The notes under the pieces are model-generated. The model was given only the letters and a program-made list of their open reading frames with translations. It had not been told where the DNA came from and did not search any database. From Mycobacterium haemophilum DSM 44634 (GTDB lineage: Bacteria; Actinomycetota; Actinomycetes; Mycobacteriales; Mycobacteriaceae), in contig NZ_CP011883.2 in the NCBI RefSeq assembly GCF_000340435.2, positions 4,138,687-4,202,686 on the forward strand: a stretch of DNA of 64,000 bases, given 5' to 3'. This document shows positions 31,901 through 40,737 of this stretch, piece after piece. A program made the translations under genes and the position numbers. How positions within the stretch are numbered: the first letter of the stretch is position 1; the number at the start of each line of letters is the position of its first letter.

Positions 31901-34900
31901 GTGCCGCCGCCATGATCGCCTTGTCGACATCCACACCGTCGCGTTCGGCTAACGCGATCGCCTGCAACACCCGCTTGTAGTCCTTCGGCATCACCTTGAC
32001 GAAGTGTCGTTGCTGCTCGGACCAGTTGGTCAGGATCCGCTGGCCGACAGCGGAATCAGTAGCGTCGACATGCGCCTGGATGGTGCCATGCAGCCAGTCC
32101 GCGTCATCGGAGTCAAGGGTCTCGAGTTCGACCATTTCGAAGTTCAAGTTGGCCGGTAGTTCGCCGTCGGGGTCGTAGACATAAGCCGCACCGCCGGACA
32201 TGCCGGCCGCGAAGTTACGGCCGGTGTGGCCAAGAATGACCGCCTTGCCGCCGGTCATGTATTCACAACCGTGATCACCAACGCCCTCGACCACCGCATG
32301 GGCCCCGGAGTTGCGAACCGCGAACCGCTCGCCGACCACCCCGCGCAAGTAAACTTCCCCACTGGTGGCACCGAACAGAATCACGTTGCCGCCGATGATG
32401 TTGTCCTCGGCAACGTAGTCCGACGGCGCATTGTCAGACGGCCGCACCACAATTCGGCCACCGGATAGGCCCTTGCCGACATAGTCGTTGGCATCGCCAT
32501 AGACACGCAACGTAATCCCTTTGGGCACGAAGGCGCCAAAGCTGTTGCCCGCGGATCCCTCGAATGTGATGTCGATGGTTCCGTCCGGAAGGCCTTGGTC
32601 ACCATAAGCTTTCGTTAGCTCATGGCCGAGCATGGTGCCTACCGTGCGGTTGACGTTGCCGATGGTCGTGGAGAACCTAACCGGCTTGCCGGAATCCAGC
32701 GCTTCCCTGCTCATCACGATCAACTGCTGATCGAGCGCCTTGTCCAGACCATGGTCCTGGCGCGAGCTGCAGTACAGGTCCTGGTTCATGAACGCCGACT
32801 CCGGCTCGTGCAACACCGGTGTCAGATCGAGCCTGTGCGCCTTCCAATGCGCCCGCGCCAGCGTCGCATCCAGCGCGCCCACCTGGCCGACCGCCTCATT
32901 GAACGTGCGGAAGCCTAGCTGCGCCATGTATTCCCGGACTTCTTCGGCGATGAACATGAAGAAGTTCTCGACGAACTCCGGCTTGCCGGTGAACCGCTCG
33001 CGCAACACCGGATTCTGAGTGGCCACGCCAACCGGGCAGGTGTCTAGGTGGCATACCCGCATCATGATGCAGCCAGCGACCACCAGTGGGGCCGTGGCGA
33101 AGCCGAATTCCTCGGCGCCGAGCAGCGCCGCGATCATCACGTCGCGACCTGTCTTGAGTTGACCGTCTACCTGGACCACGATTCGGTCGCGTAATCCGTT
33201 GAGCAGCAATGTCTGTTGGGTCTCGGCCAGTCCTAGCTCCCATGGCGCACCCGCGTGTTTCATCGATGTCAGCGGGGTCGCTCCGGTACCGCCGTCGTGC
33301 CCCGAGATCAGGACCACGTCAGCGTGCGCCTTGGATACCCCCGCAGCCACCGTGCCCACCCCGTTCTCGGAGACGAGCTTGACGTGCACCCTCGCCGACG
33401 GGTTCGCGTTTTTCAGATCGTGGATCAGCTGCGCCAGATCTTCGATGGAGTAAATGTCGTGGTGCGGTGGGGGTGAGATCAGGCCGACACCGGGGGTGGA
33501 GTGCCGGACCTTAGCAACCCACGGGTACACCTTGTGCCCGGGAAGTTGGCCCCCTTCACCGGGTTTCGCGCCTTGCGCCATCTTGATCTGGATGTCGGTG
33601 CAGTTCGTCAAGTAGTGCGAGGTCACCCCGAACCGCGCAGAGGCGACCTGTTTGATAGCGCTACGTCGCCAATCCCCGTTGGGATCGGGCTCAAATCGGT
33701 TGCCGTCCTCGCCGCCTTCACCGCTGTTTGATCGGCCGCCCAGGCGGTTCATTGCAATGGCAAGGGTCTCGTGCGCCTCAGCGGAAATCGAGCCGTAGCT
33801 CATCGCCCCCGTCGAGAAGCGTTTAACGATTTCACTGGCGGGCTCGACTTCATCCAGCGGAATCGGGGGGCGCACACCCGCGCGGAATTTGAGTAGTCCA
33901 CGCAGCGAAGCCATCCGCTCGCTCTGGTCATCAACGAGGCGGGTGTACTCCTTGAAGATCTTGTACTGCCCGCTGCGCGTGGCGTGCTGCAGCTTAAAGA
34001 CAGTCTCCGGGTTGAACAGGTGGTATTCGCCTTCCCGGCGCCACTGGTATTCCCCGCCGACTTCGAGTTCGCGATGCGCGCGTTCGTCCGGCCGGTCCAG
34101 GTAGGCCAGCCGGTGGCGGACTGCGACGTCAGCAGCGATGTCCTCGAGGGTGATTCCACCGGTTGGGCAGCTCAGCCCGCTGAAGTATTCGTCCAGCACG
34201 TCCTGACAGATGCCGACCGCCTGGAACAGTTGCGCACCAGTGTAGGAGGCCAGTGTCGAAATGCCCATCTTGGACATTACTTTCAGCACACCTTTGCCAG
34301 CGGCCTTGATGTAGTTGTTCAACGCCGTCTTGCGGTCTATCCCATCGATGACACCCCTGTCGAGCATATCCTCGATCGACTCGAACACCAGGTAGGGGTT
34401 GACCGCCGCCGCGCCGAAGCCGATCAACGCTGCCATGTGGTGGACCTCGCGGGCGTCACCGGATTCCACCACTAGACCCACATGGGTGCGGGTGCGGTCA
34501 CGCACCAAATGGTGGTGCACCCCCGCAACAGCGAGCAGCGACGGTATCGGCGCCATCTCTTCGCTGGAATCGCGGTCGGACAAGATGATCATCCGTGCAC
34601 CGTCGGCGATGGCCGCTGAGGCCTGCGCGCGTACCTCCTCCAGGGCAGCGGCCAGCCCGGCACCGCCCTCAGCAACCGGGTACAGACAGCGAATCACCTT
34701 GGACCGCATGCCGTGCGGACGCCCATTGACCAAGGCGGCGGGGTCGAGATGGATCAGCTTGGCCAGCTCATAGTTCCGCAGAATCGGCTGTTGTAGCACG
34801 ATCTGGTGGCACGAGTACTCGTCCGGGGAGAGCAGGTCACGCTCTCCGCCCGTGGTGCCCTGCAGGCTGGTCACCACCTCCTCGCGAATGGCGTCCAACG

Positions 34901-36485
34901 GCGGGTTGGTCACCTGAGCGAACAGCTGGTGGAAGTAGTCGTAAAGCATCCGCGGACGCTGCGACAGCACGGCCACCGGGGTATCGGTGCCCATCGATCC
35001 GATCGGCTCGGCGCCGGTGCGGACCATCGGAGCCACCAGCAGGTTGAGTTCTTCGTAGGTATAGCCAAAAGCCAACTGCCGCATGACAAGTCGATCATGA
35101 GGCATCCGCATGGATTTTCCCGCCGGCAACTTCTCGATCGGGACCAGCCACTTGTCGAGCCATTCCTGGTAAGGGTGCTCGGCCGCCAGCTCCGCCTTGA
35201 TCTCCTCGTCAGAGACGATGCGGCCCTGCGCGGTGTCCACCAGAAACATCCGGCCCGGCTGCAGCCGCATCCGGCGGACCACCCTCGACGGGTCCAGATC
35301 CAACACGCCGGCCTCCGAAGCCATCACCACCAAGCCGTCGTCGGTGATCCAGATCCGCGACGGGCGCAAACCGTTGCGGTCGAGCACGGCGCCCACCACA
35401 ACGCCGTCGGTGAATGTCATCGAGGCCGGGCCGTCCCATGGCTCCATCAACGAGGCGTGGTACTGGTAAAACGCCCGTCGCGCGGGGTCCATCGACGCGT
35501 GGCGTTCCCAAGCCTCGGGGATCATCATCAGCACCGCGTGGGCCAGGCTGCGCCCGCCCAGGTGCAGCAGCTCGAGCGCCTCATCAAAGCGCGCAGTATC
35601 GGAGGCGCCTGGGGTGCAGATCGGGAACAGCTTCTCCATGTCAGCTTTCGACCCGAAGATGTCGGTCTTCATCAACGCCTCACGGGCCCGCATCCAGTTC
35701 TCGTTGCCCGTGACGGTGTTGATCTCACCGTTGTGGGCGATGCGCCGGAAAGGATGCGCGAGCGGCCAGGACGGGAAGGTATTGGTGGAGAACCGGGAGT
35801 GCACGATGCCCAGTGCACTGGTCAGCCGCTCATCTTGCAGGTCCAGGTAGAACGCCTTGAGCTGCGGGGTGGTGAGCATGCCCTTGTAGACGAACGTCTG
35901 GCTCGACAGACTTGGGAAGTAGACGGTTTCGCGGCCCGGCCCGTCCTGGCCGGGGCCTTTGGTGCCGAGTTCGTGCTCGGCACGTTTGCGGATCACGTAG
36001 GCGCGGCGTTCTAGCGTCAGGCCGGTGGCCCCCGCCATGAACACCTGCCGGAAGGTGGGCATCGCATCGCGGGATAACGCACCTAGCGACGAATCGTCGG
36101 TGGGCACATTTCGCCAGCCCAGGACATGCAGCCCCTCAGCCTCTGCGATCTTCTCCACCGCGGCGCAGGCAGCCGCGGCGTCTTTGGATGACTGCGGCAA
36201 AAACGCGATGCCGGTGGCGTAGCTGCCCGTGGCGGGCAGCTCAAAATCCACGACCGCCCGCAGGAATGCGTCCGGGACCTGAATAAGGATGCCTGCGCCG
36301 TCACCACTGCGCGGCTCGGCGCCCTGCGCACCACGATGTTCAAGGTTGAGCAGCGCGGTGATCGCCTTGTCCACAATGTCGCGGGTACGGCGGCCATGCA
36401 TGTCGACGACCATGGCTACTCCGCACGAATCGTGCTCGAACGCGGGGTTATACAGCCCTTGGGAGCCCGAGCGCTTGGCCGTCAT
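31893..36485 (-). CDS. gltB: Glutamate synthase large subunit
   Basis: The 1530-residue protein carries the class II glutaminase with the catalytic Cys in HDSCGVAMV (residue 21), preceded by a propeptide. The central domain is followed by the FMN domain with GGRSNSGEGGEDGNRF, the synthase block LISGHDGGTGATPLTSMKHAG and the 3Fe-4S cysteines CHLDTCPVGVATQNP. The C-terminal beta-helix (GSAGNSFGAF, GLSGGRIVVRP) closes the chain. Its length equals that of M. tuberculosis within a few residues, so the gene is intact. Confidence 0.96.
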   Translation of the reverse strand: MTAKRSGSQGLYNPAFEHDSCGVAMVVDMHGRRTRDIVDKAITALLNLEHRGAQGAEPRSGDGAGILIQVPDAFLRAVVDFELPATGSYATGIAFLPQSSKDAAAACAAVEKIAEAEGLHVLGWRNVPTDDSSLGALSRDAMPTFRQVFMAGATGLTLERRAYVIRKRAEHELGTKGPGQDGPGRETVYFPSLSSQTFVYKGMLTTPQLKAFYLDLQDERLTSALGIVHSRFSTNTFPSWPLAHPFRRIAHNGEINTVTGNENWMRAREALMKTDIFGSKADMEKLFPICTPGASDTARFDEALELLHLGGRSLAHAVLMMIPEAWERHASMDPARRAFYQYHASLMEPWDGPASMTFTDGVVVGAVLDRNGLRPSRIWITDDGLVVMASEAGVLDLDPSRVVRRMRLQPGRMFLVDTAQGRIVSDEEIKAELAAEHPYQEWLDKWLVPIEKLPAGKSMRMPHDRLVMRQLAFGYTYEELNLLVAPMVRTGAEPIGSMGTDTPVAVLSQRPRMLYDYFHQLFAQVTNPPLDAIREEVVTSLQGTTGGERDLLSPDEYSCHQIVLQQPILRNYELAKLIHLDPAALVNGRPHGMRSKVIRCLYPVAEGGAGLAAALEEVRAQASAAIADGARMIILSDRDSSEEMAPIPSLLAVAGVHHHLVRDRTRTHVGLVVESGDAREVHHMAALIGFGAAAVNPYLVFESIEDMLDRGVIDGIDRKTALNNYIKAAGKGVLKVMSKMGISTLASYTGAQLFQAVGICQDVLDEYFSGLSCPTGGITLEDIAADVAVRHRLAYLDRPDERAHRELEVGGEYQWRREGEYHLFNPETVFKLQHATRSGQYKIFKEYTRLVDDQSERMASLRGLLKFRAGVRPPIPLDEVEPASEIVKRFSTGAMSYGSISAEAHETLAIAMNRLGGRSNSGEGGEDGNRFEPDPNGDWRRSAIKQVASARFGVTSHYLTNCTDIQIKMAQGAKPGEGGQLPGHKVYPWVAKVRHSTPGVGLISPPPHHDIYSIEDLAQLIHDLKNANPSARVHVKLVSENGVGTVAAGVSKAHADVVLISGHDGGTGATPLTSMKHAGAPWELGLAETQQTLLLNGLRDRIVVQVDGQLKTGRDVMIAALLGAEEFGFATAPLVVAGCIMMRVCHLDTCPVGVATQNPVLRERFTGKPEFVENFFMFIAEEVREYMAQLGFRTFNEAVGQVGALDATLARAHWKAHRLDLTPVLHEPESAFMNQDLYCSSRQDHGLDKALDQQLIVMSREALDSGKPVRFSTTIGNVNRTVGTMLGHELTKAYGDQGLPDGTIDITFEGSAGNSFGAFVPKGITLRVYGDANDYVGKGLSGGRIVVRPSDNAPSDYVAEDNIIGGNVILFGATSGEVYLRGVVGERFAVRNSGAHAVVEGVGDHGCEYMTGGKAVILGHTGRNFAAGMSGGAAYVYDPDGELPANLNFEMVELETLDSDDADWLHGTIQAHVDATDSAVGQRILTNWSEQQRHFVKVMPKDYKRVLQAIALAERDGVDVDKAIMAAAHG

Positions 36486-37178
36486 TCCCTACCTAACCCT
36501 TCACCAGAACGTTCTGCGCGGCCCTCATCAGCGGCTCCGACGGAGCCCCGCCCGGAAGTTGCGGGCCCGACTCCTTCCGCCTTGTCGATAGGCTGCCCGT
36601 CAGGCGGAGATAATCCGATTGGCTATCCGTCCGTGCAACGCTGAACGGTGGCCCTGTGACCGGTCTCGACAAGTCGTAAAACGATATGACAAAAACCGCC
36701 TGACATGCCAACTTTCCTAATACTAACCTGCCGACGGACGGCAGCGTAAATTCGTCGCGACAGGCGATCAACCCCATTGCGACATGCCGCGCAGCGGCCG
36801 GCGATCTGCCCGTGGCCGCCCGAATCGCGCCCGACCGCTGGCCACATCATCCGCTTAAACAAGTTTGCTGAGACTCCGATTGAGCGTCCGCCACCACGAC
36901 CGTCGAGGTCCCAGACCTCCACCACGCCGGCGGGCCAACCCGGGATAAAGCGTGGCAGAAATGCCACCGGAATCACCCACACCCGCGCGCAAGACATGGC
37001 GAAGAAGTTGCGGCGGCGCCCCGGTGCGCCGCCGCTGAGTTTGCACAATACTAATAAGAGTCTAAAGGCGGCTGCTAAGGCGGCTTTAGTGGCGCACCAT
37101 CGCGCAGCGAACCGGCCGGTGAACGATACTGGACAGACACTGGTTGCGCATCCGGCGTTGGTGGCTGGTCGGTGGGGC
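36486..37178. other. Region upstream of gltB with no firm gene
   Basis: A weak frame from an ATG at 36996 (MAKKLRRRPGAPPLSLHNTN) runs into the area of the SRPBCC remnant; its codons are AT-richer than its neighbours (AAT, ACT, AAG, CTA), as in a transferred or decaying gene. The rest probably holds the gltB promoter. Confidence 0.4.
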
Positions 37179-37430
37179 TTATCGATCAGGAACCAAAGTG
37201 AACACCCGCAGCGGCTCGAGTTCGGTGACCGTCCACACCATCGATCGACCCTTCGGCTGAATCACGCGAGATCGGCTGCCCACCGTCAATGGACCGTCTT
37301 CCAGGCGCTTTATCTCACGCATCAACTCCGTCCAGGCCGGCCAGCCCGCCACATCAACCAACAACTGCCACACCTGAGCGGGGGCGCGTGCACGTTTTCT
37401 TGCAGCACGCAGCGCAAGCGCATGCGTCAC
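37179..37430 (-). pseudogene. SRPBCC-type (polyketide cyclase/START-like) protein, truncated
   Basis: The 83-codon frame begins RARAPAQVWQLLVDVAGWPAWTELMREIKRLEDGPLTVG and continues to WTVTELEPLRVFTLVPDR and stop. This is the N-terminal half of an SRPBCC domain, normally about 145 residues. The strands and C-terminal helix that close the cavity are missing, and the break coincides with the border of the atypical segment at 37180. It starts 31 bases downstream of the sigma factor gene, on the same strand, so it was probably part of that operon. Confidence 0.6.
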
Positions 37431-37461
37431 CTCCGTTCACCGCGGCACCGGCATCTTCGCA

Positions 37462-38427
37462 TTAACCGTGGGCGAGCCCCCCACGAGTCTCCGGGACCGC
37501 CGCGGCCCGCGCTGCCGGGTCGGCGGTCGCCTCGATCTTGCAGACGAGGTAGTCGCGGACCGTCAGCACAATGACAGCGAACAGCCGCCGCTCCGCGAAG
37601 GCCAGCATCGCCGGTCCCCCGCAAGCGGGTAGGGGTACATCCCGCTCGCGGGGGCGTGCCCCCAGCCCGACCGGGCTGTTGACCAGTGTCACTCCTGGCC
37701 CCAGATAGCGCAGCAGGTTGGTAGCCACGGCATGCGGCCCGTGGTTAACCTGCGGAGGCGGTGCCGGGTCCGCGAGAACTGTGCCCACTCCCCAGACCGT
37801 CGGATCCAAGACAGCGGTCAACGCCGCGAGATCGCCGTTGGCGCATGCGGTGATGAACTTCTCGGTGACGAGCTGATGCTCGGCAGAGGCCACCTCGCTC
37901 GGCTTCGGTTGCGCCTTCGGCTGTGCCTCAGTGAACTTGGCCCGCGCGCGCCGGGCCAGCTGGCGGCAGGTCCCAACGGGGCGGCCCACGGTTTCGGCGA
38001 TGCTGTCGAACGGGACCCCAAACACGTCGTGCAGCACGAAGGCCACTCGTTCAGCGGGACTGAGCCTGCGTAGGACTTCTAGTAGCGCGGTGCGAATCTC
38101 GTCGTCGAGCGTGACCTGGTCGGCTGGGTCCAGTGACCGCAAGTCGTCAAACATGGCCTCCTGGCCGAAATCTCCCGGGCGTTCATAGCGGGTTCGCGCC
38201 GAGCGCACCTGATCGAGACACAGTCGGCTCGTGACCACCGTCAGCCAGCCGCGGATATCGTCTATCTCGTTCGGGTCAACCCGCGCGAGCCGCAGAAAGG
38301 CCTCTTGCGCAACATCTTCCGCGCCACCCACATCACCGAGCATTTGGTAGCCGAGATTGACCAGATACGGACGATGACGGCGCCAAGCATCACCGATTTG
38401 GTCACTACGTGCCTGCGATTGGTCCAT
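37462..38427 (-). CDS. ECF41-type sigma factor with SnoaL-like C-terminal domain
   Basis: The 321-residue protein has sigma region 2 (YLVNLGYQMLGDVGGAEDVAQEAFLRL, GWLTVVTSRLCLDQVRSAR) and region 4 (LRRLSPAERVAFVLHDVFGVPFDSIAETVGRPVGTCRQLARRARAKF). A C-terminal SnoaL-like domain of about 120 residues follows, which in ECF41 factors takes the place of an anti-sigma factor. It resembles SigI/SigJ of M. tuberculosis but is not at their positions. ECF41 genes usually sit beside their only target, an oxidoreductase or epimerase gene; the divergent NmrA-type gene fits. The segment RPRERDVPLPACGGPAML is unusual and comes from a short GC-rich stretch (37615-37670) that may be an insertion. Confidence 0.85.
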   Translation of the reverse strand: MDQSQARSDQIGDAWRRHRPYLVNLGYQMLGDVGGAEDVAQEAFLRLARVDPNEIDDIRGWLTVVTSRLCLDQVRSARTRYERPGDFGQEAMFDDLRSLDPADQVTLDDEIRTALLEVLRRLSPAERVAFVLHDVFGVPFDSIAETVGRPVGTCRQLARRARAKFTEAQPKAQPKPSEVASAEHQLVTEKFITACANGDLAALTAVLDPTVWGVGTVLADPAPPPQVNHGPHAVATNLLRYLGPGVTLVNSPVGLGARPRERDVPLPACGGPAMLAFAERRLFAVIVLTVRDYLVCKIEATADPAARAAAVPETRGGLAHG

Positions 38428-38453
38428 GAATCATCGACGATCTGGCGCGGAGA

Positions 38454-38480
38454 AAAGTTACCTCTGCCAACCGTAACTTT
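38454..38480. promoter_or_regulatory. Inverted repeat in the sigma/NmrA divergent promoter
   Basis: Perfect 8-base arms AAAGTTAC (38454-38461) and GTAACTTT (38473-38480) flank 11 bases. It lies between the divergent sigma factor and NmrA-Ddn genes and is a candidate operator. A CCGTCC element downstream (near 38494) could be a -10 of the ECF41 type (CGTC). Confidence 0.5.
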
Positions 38481-38535
38481 CCCACCCTTTGGCCCGTCCT
38501 AGGTTTAGAGCTTAAGCACACAGAGGAGCCCGACC

Positions 38536-39846
38536 ATGACGATCGTGGTAACCGGTGCGACCGGCAATGTGGGCCGCCCCCTCGTCGCCAAACTGTGCGC
38601 CGCAGGCACCCACGTGCGCGCCGTCACCCGAACACCACAGACCGCGGGGTTTCCCGATGGCGTGGAGGTGTTGGGCTCGGCGAACGACGCGTTACCGGGA
38701 GCGGCGGCGGTCTTCCTCAATTCCCGCGCGCTAGGCCCAGAAATCGACGCCCTGCCCAACATGGTGGCCCAATCGGTGCGCGCCGGGGTCACCAAGCTGG
38801 TTGCGCTGTCGGCTATCAACGCCGACGACGACTTCTCGCGGCAGCCGTCCCGATTTCGTGGGGATCGCAACAAGGAAGTCGAACAGTTGGCCATCGACTC
38901 GGGCCTGGCATGGGTGAGCTTGCGGCCCGCGGTTTTCGCCACCAACTTCGCCGGGTTGTGGTCCACGCAGATCCGTGCCGGTGATGTGGTGGCCGGGCCA
39001 TACGCCCGGGCGTCCAGCGTGCCAATCATCGATAGCGACATCTCAGCGATCGCGGCGCGCGCACTGTTGTCCGAGGAGTTCGTCGGTCAGCAGATCCCGC
39101 TGACTGGTCCGCAGACGTTCACTAACACAGAGTCGGTGGAGGTTATCGGCGGCGTCGTGAATCGCCCGCTGGCATACCGAGAGCTACCTCCAGGCGTTGT
39201 ACGGCAGCAGTTCATCGCCTTGGGTTTTACTGCCGAATTCGCCGACGCCTACCTAGCCCTGCTCGCCGACACGCTCGACAAACCCGCCCTGGTCACCCGC
39301 GACGTGGAAAAGATCCTCGGCCGGTCGGCCCGCACCTTCACACAGTGGGTGTCCCAGCACCGCGGCCTGTTCAGCAAACAGATCGAGACAGAGAGGCACC
39401 GTGACATGTCCAATCCACGTCCGCCGCGCTACCTCAAACCCATGAACAAGGTGATGATGGCGGTGCAGAAACTCGGGATAGCAACTGGCCCGGCAATGGT
39501 GCTGACGGTGCCCGGCCGTACGTCGGGCCGGCCGCGCAGCACCCCGATGACCCCGTTCGAATTTGCCGGCGGTCTGTACGTGGTGGCTGGTTATCCCGGC
39601 GCCGACTGGGCGGCAAATGCCAGGGTTGCGGGCTCTGGAACATTGGCCCGCGGGCGCCGATCCCGGCGGGTCAGGATCACCGAACTCACCCCCGAGGAAG
39701 CGCGCCCGGTGCTGCGGGCGTTTCCGATCAAAGTTCCGGTTGGCGTGGGATTCGCTAAACGTTCGGGAATGGTGCGCGATGGGACCCCGGATGAATTCGA
39801 GGCTCTAGCGGGCCGGGTTGCCGTATTCCGATTCGAACCGAGTTAA
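38536..39846 (+). CDS. Fusion of NmrA-type SDR and deazaflavin-dependent (Ddn-like) domain
   Basis: Residues 1-285 form an atypical short-chain dehydrogenase (NmrA/HSCARG type) with the Rossmann motif VTGATGNVGRPLVAKL and FRGDRNKEVEQLAIDSGLAW. From residue 291 (internal ATG at 39406) a second domain of 146 residues starts, with RYLKPMNKVMMAVQ, VLTVPGRTSGRPRSTPM and YVVAGYPGADWAANARV. This is the F420-binding Ddn-type nitroreductase fold. A ribosome-site-like AGAGAGG lies just before the internal ATG, which suggests two former genes joined in frame. The start at 38536 has GAGGAG upstream. It is the likely target of the divergent sigma factor. Confidence 0.85.
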   Translation: MTIVVTGATGNVGRPLVAKLCAAGTHVRAVTRTPQTAGFPDGVEVLGSANDALPGAAAVFLNSRALGPEIDALPNMVAQSVRAGVTKLVALSAINADDDFSRQPSRFRGDRNKEVEQLAIDSGLAWVSLRPAVFATNFAGLWSTQIRAGDVVAGPYARASSVPIIDSDISAIAARALLSEEFVGQQIPLTGPQTFTNTESVEVIGGVVNRPLAYRELPPGVVRQQFIALGFTAEFADAYLALLADTLDKPALVTRDVEKILGRSARTFTQWVSQHRGLFSKQIETERHRDMSNPRPPRYLKPMNKVMMAVQKLGIATGPAMVLTVPGRTSGRPRSTPMTPFEFAGGLYVVAGYPGADWAANARVAGSGTLARGRRSRRVRITELTPEEARPVLRAFPIKVPVGVGFAKRSGMVRDGTPDEFEALAGRVAVFRFEPS

Positions 39847-39882
39847 GTGCTAATCCGCCGTAAAAGAAAACGCCAAACATAT

Positions 39883-39918
39883 AACAGCGCGAGAAATCAA
39901 TTGATTTCTCGCGCTGTT
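39883..39918. terminator. 36-bp perfect palindrome, probable bidirectional terminator
   Basis: The left half AACAGCGCGAGAAATCAA is followed directly by its exact complement, giving an 18-bp stem with minimal loop. The element lies between the ends of the convergent NmrA-Ddn and whiB6 genes. It is preceded by A-rich and followed by T-rich bases, so it can end transcription from both sides. Confidence 0.8.
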
Positions 39919-39992
39919 TCGACACCAGCCAGGCCCATCGATCACTACCCCCACCGCTGACCCCTCGAATCGGCGGCCCGGAGGCTAGCTGG

Positions 39993-40352
39993 CTATGCCG
40001 ATTTCGCGGATTCGCGCACTGGGTATCCGTGGCGCTCGGCCAGAGATCGCAGTTGGCCCAACGCAAACGCCCGTGCCCGGCCGGCTTCAGGAATCACGAC
40101 CCCCGCCCACAGCCCTTCCGCACCCGACAGCTCGCACGCGTCCCGAGCACACAGCCAGCGACGGGGGCAAGCACGACACAACGCTTTGGCCTCATCATCA
40201 GGAGTCGTTGTCCAGCGGTCAGGGTCCTGCGTGCAAACGCCCAGCGGGATGTTGTAGAGAGCTGTTGCGGTCATCGCTACGTTCCTCCAGAAAGCATTGC
40301 AGTTCTGCGTCCTACTGCTCGGTAGGCTATAGCACGAACCGTCGCAGTGCAA
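39993..40352 (-). CDS. whiB6: Iron-sulfur regulator WhiB6
   Basis: WhiB6 is a [4Fe-4S] protein that in M. tuberculosis and M. marinum controls ESX-1 genes. The 119-residue chain has the four cluster cysteines at 40, 59, 62 and 68 (GVCTQD and LCRACPRRWLC), the turn GAEGLWAG, and the basic tail. The core from NCNAFWRNV onwards is like M. tuberculosis. The first 17 residues (MHCDGSCYSLPSSRTQN) do not resemble it, so the start is uncertain. The gene lies within 2 kb of espE, as in M. tuberculosis. Confidence 0.92.
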   Translation of the reverse strand: MHCDGSCYSLPSSRTQNCNAFWRNVAMTATALYNIPLGVCTQDPDRWTTTPDDEAKALCRACPRRWLCARDACELSGAEGLWAGVVIPEAGRARAFALGQLRSLAERHGYPVRESAKSA

Positions 40353-40737
40353 CAGTTATGTGGAATGCCGGTCCTGGGGGCTCGCAGGCGCCGCGTCACC
40401 GTGCCTGGGGACCGTCCAGTTTCTCGAGGTTGACCTGTTGGAAAGCGGCTTCGTCACGGTGCACGAAGGCGCGCCAAGCGAGACGGTTCCGGCGGCTGCC
40501 CCGCCGATAAACCGTTCCATTTGTCTGGGTCCAAACCGCGAACCGTAGCGGTAGCGGTGGTTCCTCCGGGACACGACTCACCGCCGGCGTGCCAGACCCG
40601 CACGGCGCAAACGTAGCGAAGCCTTACCATCGGGCGAATGCAACGGTTAGAATCGGCATGGCCGAGGGCCCGCTTTGATGCCCGCCACTACCCGTCTATA
40701 CCCCGCCTACACACCCGCCAGCGAGGAAAAACCGCCG
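40353..40737. other. whiB6 upstream region
   Basis: No gene is convincing. A 61-codon minus-strand frame (40581-40396) has a protein-like composition but no known motif. The whiB6 promoter and the promoter of the FHA gene should be here; an AT-richer segment lies at 40310-40360. Confidence 0.4.

Noticed and set aside
34806..36014. 402-codon plus-strand ORF opposite gltB
   Set aside because: It lies wholly inside gltB, which has strong family motifs; His/Arg/Gln-rich composition is typical of antisense frames.
36493..36777. 94-codon minus-strand ORF directly upstream of gltB
   Set aside because: Position suggests a leader gene, but the composition is not coding-like and no motif is seen.
40396..40581. 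61-codon minus-strand ORF upstream of whiB6
   Set aside because: The sequence looks protein-like in part, but there is no ribosome site or recognisable homologue. It is in a promoter region.
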